Below, piece after piece: positions 61,608 through 64,000 of a stretch of 64,000 nucleotides of DNA. The stretch is from positions 35,220,191 through 35,284,190 of the forward strand of contig NC_088302.1 in assembly GCF_032854445.1 (NCBI RefSeq), in the 5' to 3' direction. How positions within the stretch are numbered: the stretch's first letter is position 1; every line of letters begins with the position of its first letter. This DNA comes from Liolophura sinensis. Its lineage: Eukaryota > Mollusca > Polyplacophora > Chitonida > Chitonidae. Below the pieces are notes generated by a model. The model was given only the letters and a program-made list of their open reading frames with translations. It was not told where the DNA came from and did not search any database. The translations under genes and the position numbers were made by a program.

Positions 61608-61689
61608 CTAAGGTAAGAAATACTTTGGGGTGCTCATGTGATAGCCGTGTCTCCTGAAGTACCCATGACCTTCGTGATAAGACCCAAAC
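61608..61689 (-). CDS. Unrecognised gene, last coding exon
   Basis: 82 bases from acceptor ctgtattag, completing the split Lys codon of the previous exon, then FGSYHEGHGYFRRHGYHMST and PKYFLP and a TAG at 61608-61610. The tail is rich in His, Gly and Tyr. A minus-strand AATAAA at 61383-61388, about 220 bases on, is a plausible polyadenylation signal. The C-terminal part seen here (about 78 residues with the previous exon) shows no membrane segment. Confidence 0.75.
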
Positions 61690-62330
61690 CTAATACAGAA
61701 AAAAAAAAATGAAAATTAATAAGTTACTAATCAAATCTTGCTGAAATAACAATTTCACTGGAGAGCAGTGTTAACTTTAAAGGATCAGAATCATGAGCAG
61801 TTGAGTCACTTCTATGCTTCAAAAATTACTGAATTTCAACTAAAATTTGGTAAGTGCAAATGTACTTTCAGAAGCACATAAAGACCACAAAATGACACTT
61901 TTGATGCAAACATTTTGATAAGTTTTTCTGATAATAAAATTAATCAAACTTCACCAAAAAATAAGCTGAATGTATCAGGATCAAGCCAAATTTGTCCATT
62001 GAGAAATGCCAAACTTTGGGTGAAATACTGTAATTATGTACATGGGTATCTGTACTGTTTATATTAATGCAGAATCTATCACAATAATCATAACAATATT
62101 TCTATTACTGAGCAGCTATTGTCCTGGACTCCAAAACAGAATTATTGACATTAACAAGCCACAACTGTTTGTTTTATACAAATGATAAATGGAAGAAAGG
62201 CCTGTGAGAACTCCAGTAGTAGGCAACAGGGTACATGTATCTTAATTTTATGAATTAATCAAGAGCCTGATAAAACTTGGTATAGGCTTAAACTGAAAGG
62301 CCTCATGATCAAGGAAAGCACATGACTTAC

Positions 62331-62486
62331 TTTTTGGTGAACTTCTGTTGTTTGGGAACCTGTTTGGGATCGGTGATGATTCGATCGTGATCTTTGTAAT
62401 CAGAGAGGTCTTCTGGGATACGAAACTTAGCCATCTGTACCTCGGTGTCGCTCAAGCCTGCGTGTGAAATACGGGCGTAGCCAAGT
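62331..62486 (-). CDS. Unrecognised gene, penultimate coding exon
   Basis: 156 bases between acceptor cctttgcag and donor CAAAAA/gtaagtc, entered and left in phase 2. It encodes [20 protein letters not shown], then [20 protein letters not shown] and [11 protein letters not shown]. The charged, non-repetitive composition and exact junctions support coding, but I do not recognise the family. The first 15 bases of the exon and its acceptor also form one end of the 161 bp tandem unit, so three more copies of the acceptor lie upstream. The exon before this was not found and may lie beyond the right edge. Confidence 0.75.
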
Positions 62487-63116
62487 CTGCAAAGGAACAG
62501 TGCATAGTACGTGTTCATCATAAAATTGTTACACATGAAGTGGACACCATGACATGTCAGCCTTAACACGGGGAATCTTTTCCACATATGCCAATATTAC
62601 CGTAAATACACCTGTATACTTCGCACTTTTCCCGGGCGTAGCCAAGTCTGCAAAGGAACAGTGCATAGTATGTGTTCATCATAAAATTGTTACACATGAA
62701 GTGGACACCATGACATGTCAGCCTTAACACAGGGAATCTTTTCCACTTATGTCAATATTACCGTAAATACACCTGTATACTTCGCACTTTTCCCGGGCGT
62801 AGCCAAGTCTGCAAAGGAACAGTGCATAGTATGTGTTCATCATAAAATTGTTACACATGAAGTGGACACCATGACATGTCAGCCTTAACACAGGGAATCT
62901 TTTCCACTTATGTCAATATTACCGTAAATACACCTGTATACTTCGCACTTTTCCCGGGCATAGCCAAGTCTGCAAAGGAACAGTGCATAGTACGTGTTCA
63001 TCATAAAATTGTTACACATGAAGTGGACACCATGACATGTCAGCCTTAACACAGGGAATCTTTTCCACTTATGTCAATATTACCGTAAATACATCTGTAT
63101 ACTTCGCACTTTTCCC
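62472..63116. repeat. 161 bp tandem repeat, four copies, carrying a splice acceptor
   Basis: Units start at 62472, 62633, 62794 and 62955 with an exact 161-base spacing and only a few differences, so the expansion is recent. On the minus strand each unit contains the acceptor tttgcag with ACTTGGCTAC after it. In units 2-4 this runs through GCCCGGGAAAAGTGCGAAGT to ATACAG/gtgtat. The leftmost unit passes into the real exon at 62486. Confidence 0.95.
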
Positions 63117-64000
63117 CTCAAGAATTAAGAATCAAAACTGGCTGCTGATAACTGCCATGAGTGCTCAGAAAATGTGTGGGAAAGTAAACATGGCTACCCG
63201 GTACTTGCCAGCATGTATTCAATAAAAATGTTCAAAACAAACAACAAAAGAAATTAATTCATAATATATAAGAGAGATTTTTAAGAAAGCAAAAATGAAG
63301 TTTTGTAAGATCGAATCTGGAGAATAAATATTAAAATCAAAACAAGGTCACATCAACGCCACATGTACATGTAGGTCATGTGTTAATTTGCACAAGCACA
63401 TGGTTTCGGGCTGAACTCCCATTAATGGTTCTTCAGGTTGCTCAGCGGCAAATTGTCCGTTCCAAATCCTTCAAAGTCTCGAGTCCTTGTCATCAAACAT
63501 TTTTAAGTTTTGGTTGAGCCAATTATTTTTAATAGAGGAGCCACTAGCTTTGGAAGCTCTTGTAAGGATACAGCAAACCCTCACCCGATCGATGCGGCCA
63601 ATATCTTAAGTTGCATAGCCAATTTACCAGCCACTTGCACATTGGTACAAGAGGTCTAACAAGTAAATTGCAATATCTCTAAATAGAACAGAACTCAGAC
63701 AATACATGTATTTACATGACATATACACAGGTATGGCTTTATAATGCAACTTGGTAGGTCTAACACTGCTACTTGACCACGTGTTGGCAGGTGTCAAAAC
63801 CTGCTGGCGCACAGCACATTGTATCAGCTGATTATGGCTGACTACAACCGATAAGAGATCCCACACTGTGTAAGCAGCCTTTTGTAAGCATGTTATTATG
63901 AGGACATACACCGAGTGAGTGAGTGATGGGGGTGCGTCAAATACACAGGTACAGACATTTTTTCCAGAATACTTATGGCCAAGTTTACCCAGAGAACTAT
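63117..64000. other. No gene seen; presumed upstream intron of the 62 kb gene
   Basis: The exon preceding 62486 on the minus strand should lie here or beyond the window. It must end in phase 2; no convincing candidate was found. A GAGTGAGTGAGTGA run near 63913 may be the end of a reverse SINE-B tail. Confidence 0.4.

Overview
The window looks like nuclear DNA of a mollusc or a close lophotrochozoan relative. It is AT-rich and repeat-rich, has intron-split genes with GT/AG junctions, and contains no bacterial-type gene organisation. The phylum is inferred from two tRNA-derived SINE types: one ends in a TTGAGTACGGCGTAAAACAC-type tail followed by AATA repeats (SINE-A here), the other in a TTGAGTACGACGTTAAACCC-type tail followed by CACTCACTCAC (SINE-B here). 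I recall such tails as common in bivalves and gastropods. The species cannot be named from the sequence alone.

Three genes are well supported. (1) A plus-strand aquaporin-11-like gene has coding exons at 33453-34095 and 37559-37752. They give a 278-residue six-helix channel with SPT and NPS in place of the usual NPA motifs and a C-terminal KKTQ. Its 3.5 kb intron holds an ~88 bp degenerate tandem array that resembles the end of the upstream exon, several repeats, and a broken THAP domain. (2) A minus-strand gene has eight exons between 51552 and 43642. All reading phases agree and it encodes 412 residues. I could not name the family; its short repeated SY/GY motifs recall axonemal microtubule-associated proteins. 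(3) The last two exons of a minus-strand gene lie at 62486-62331 and 61689-61608. The acceptor of the first sits inside a four-copy 161 bp tandem repeat. A tRNA-Asn(GTT) gene lies at 40554-40627 on the minus strand.

Weaker coding candidates are all on the left: an acidic ATG exon (minus, 12392-12134), a hydrophobic Cys-rich open stretch (plus, 13564-13979), and two extracellular-looking exons on the minus strand (18125-17853 and around 16564-16390).

The rest is repeat-dominated. From 1 to 12 kb there are old repeats (family C, SINE-B) and small tandem arrays. From 13 to 19 kb there are a degenerate minisatellite, a long TA/GT microsatellite and diverged direct duplications. From 19 to 32.5 kb families C and D, a LINE 3' relic and many SINE-A copies are interleaved and nested. 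From 38 to 64 kb there are SINE-A copies, terminal-inverted-repeat MITEs, a ~25-copy 40 bp minisatellite in an intron of gene 2, and the 161 bp array. No operon, CRISPR array or mobile gene cassette is present, and nothing suggests that the three genes act in one pathway.
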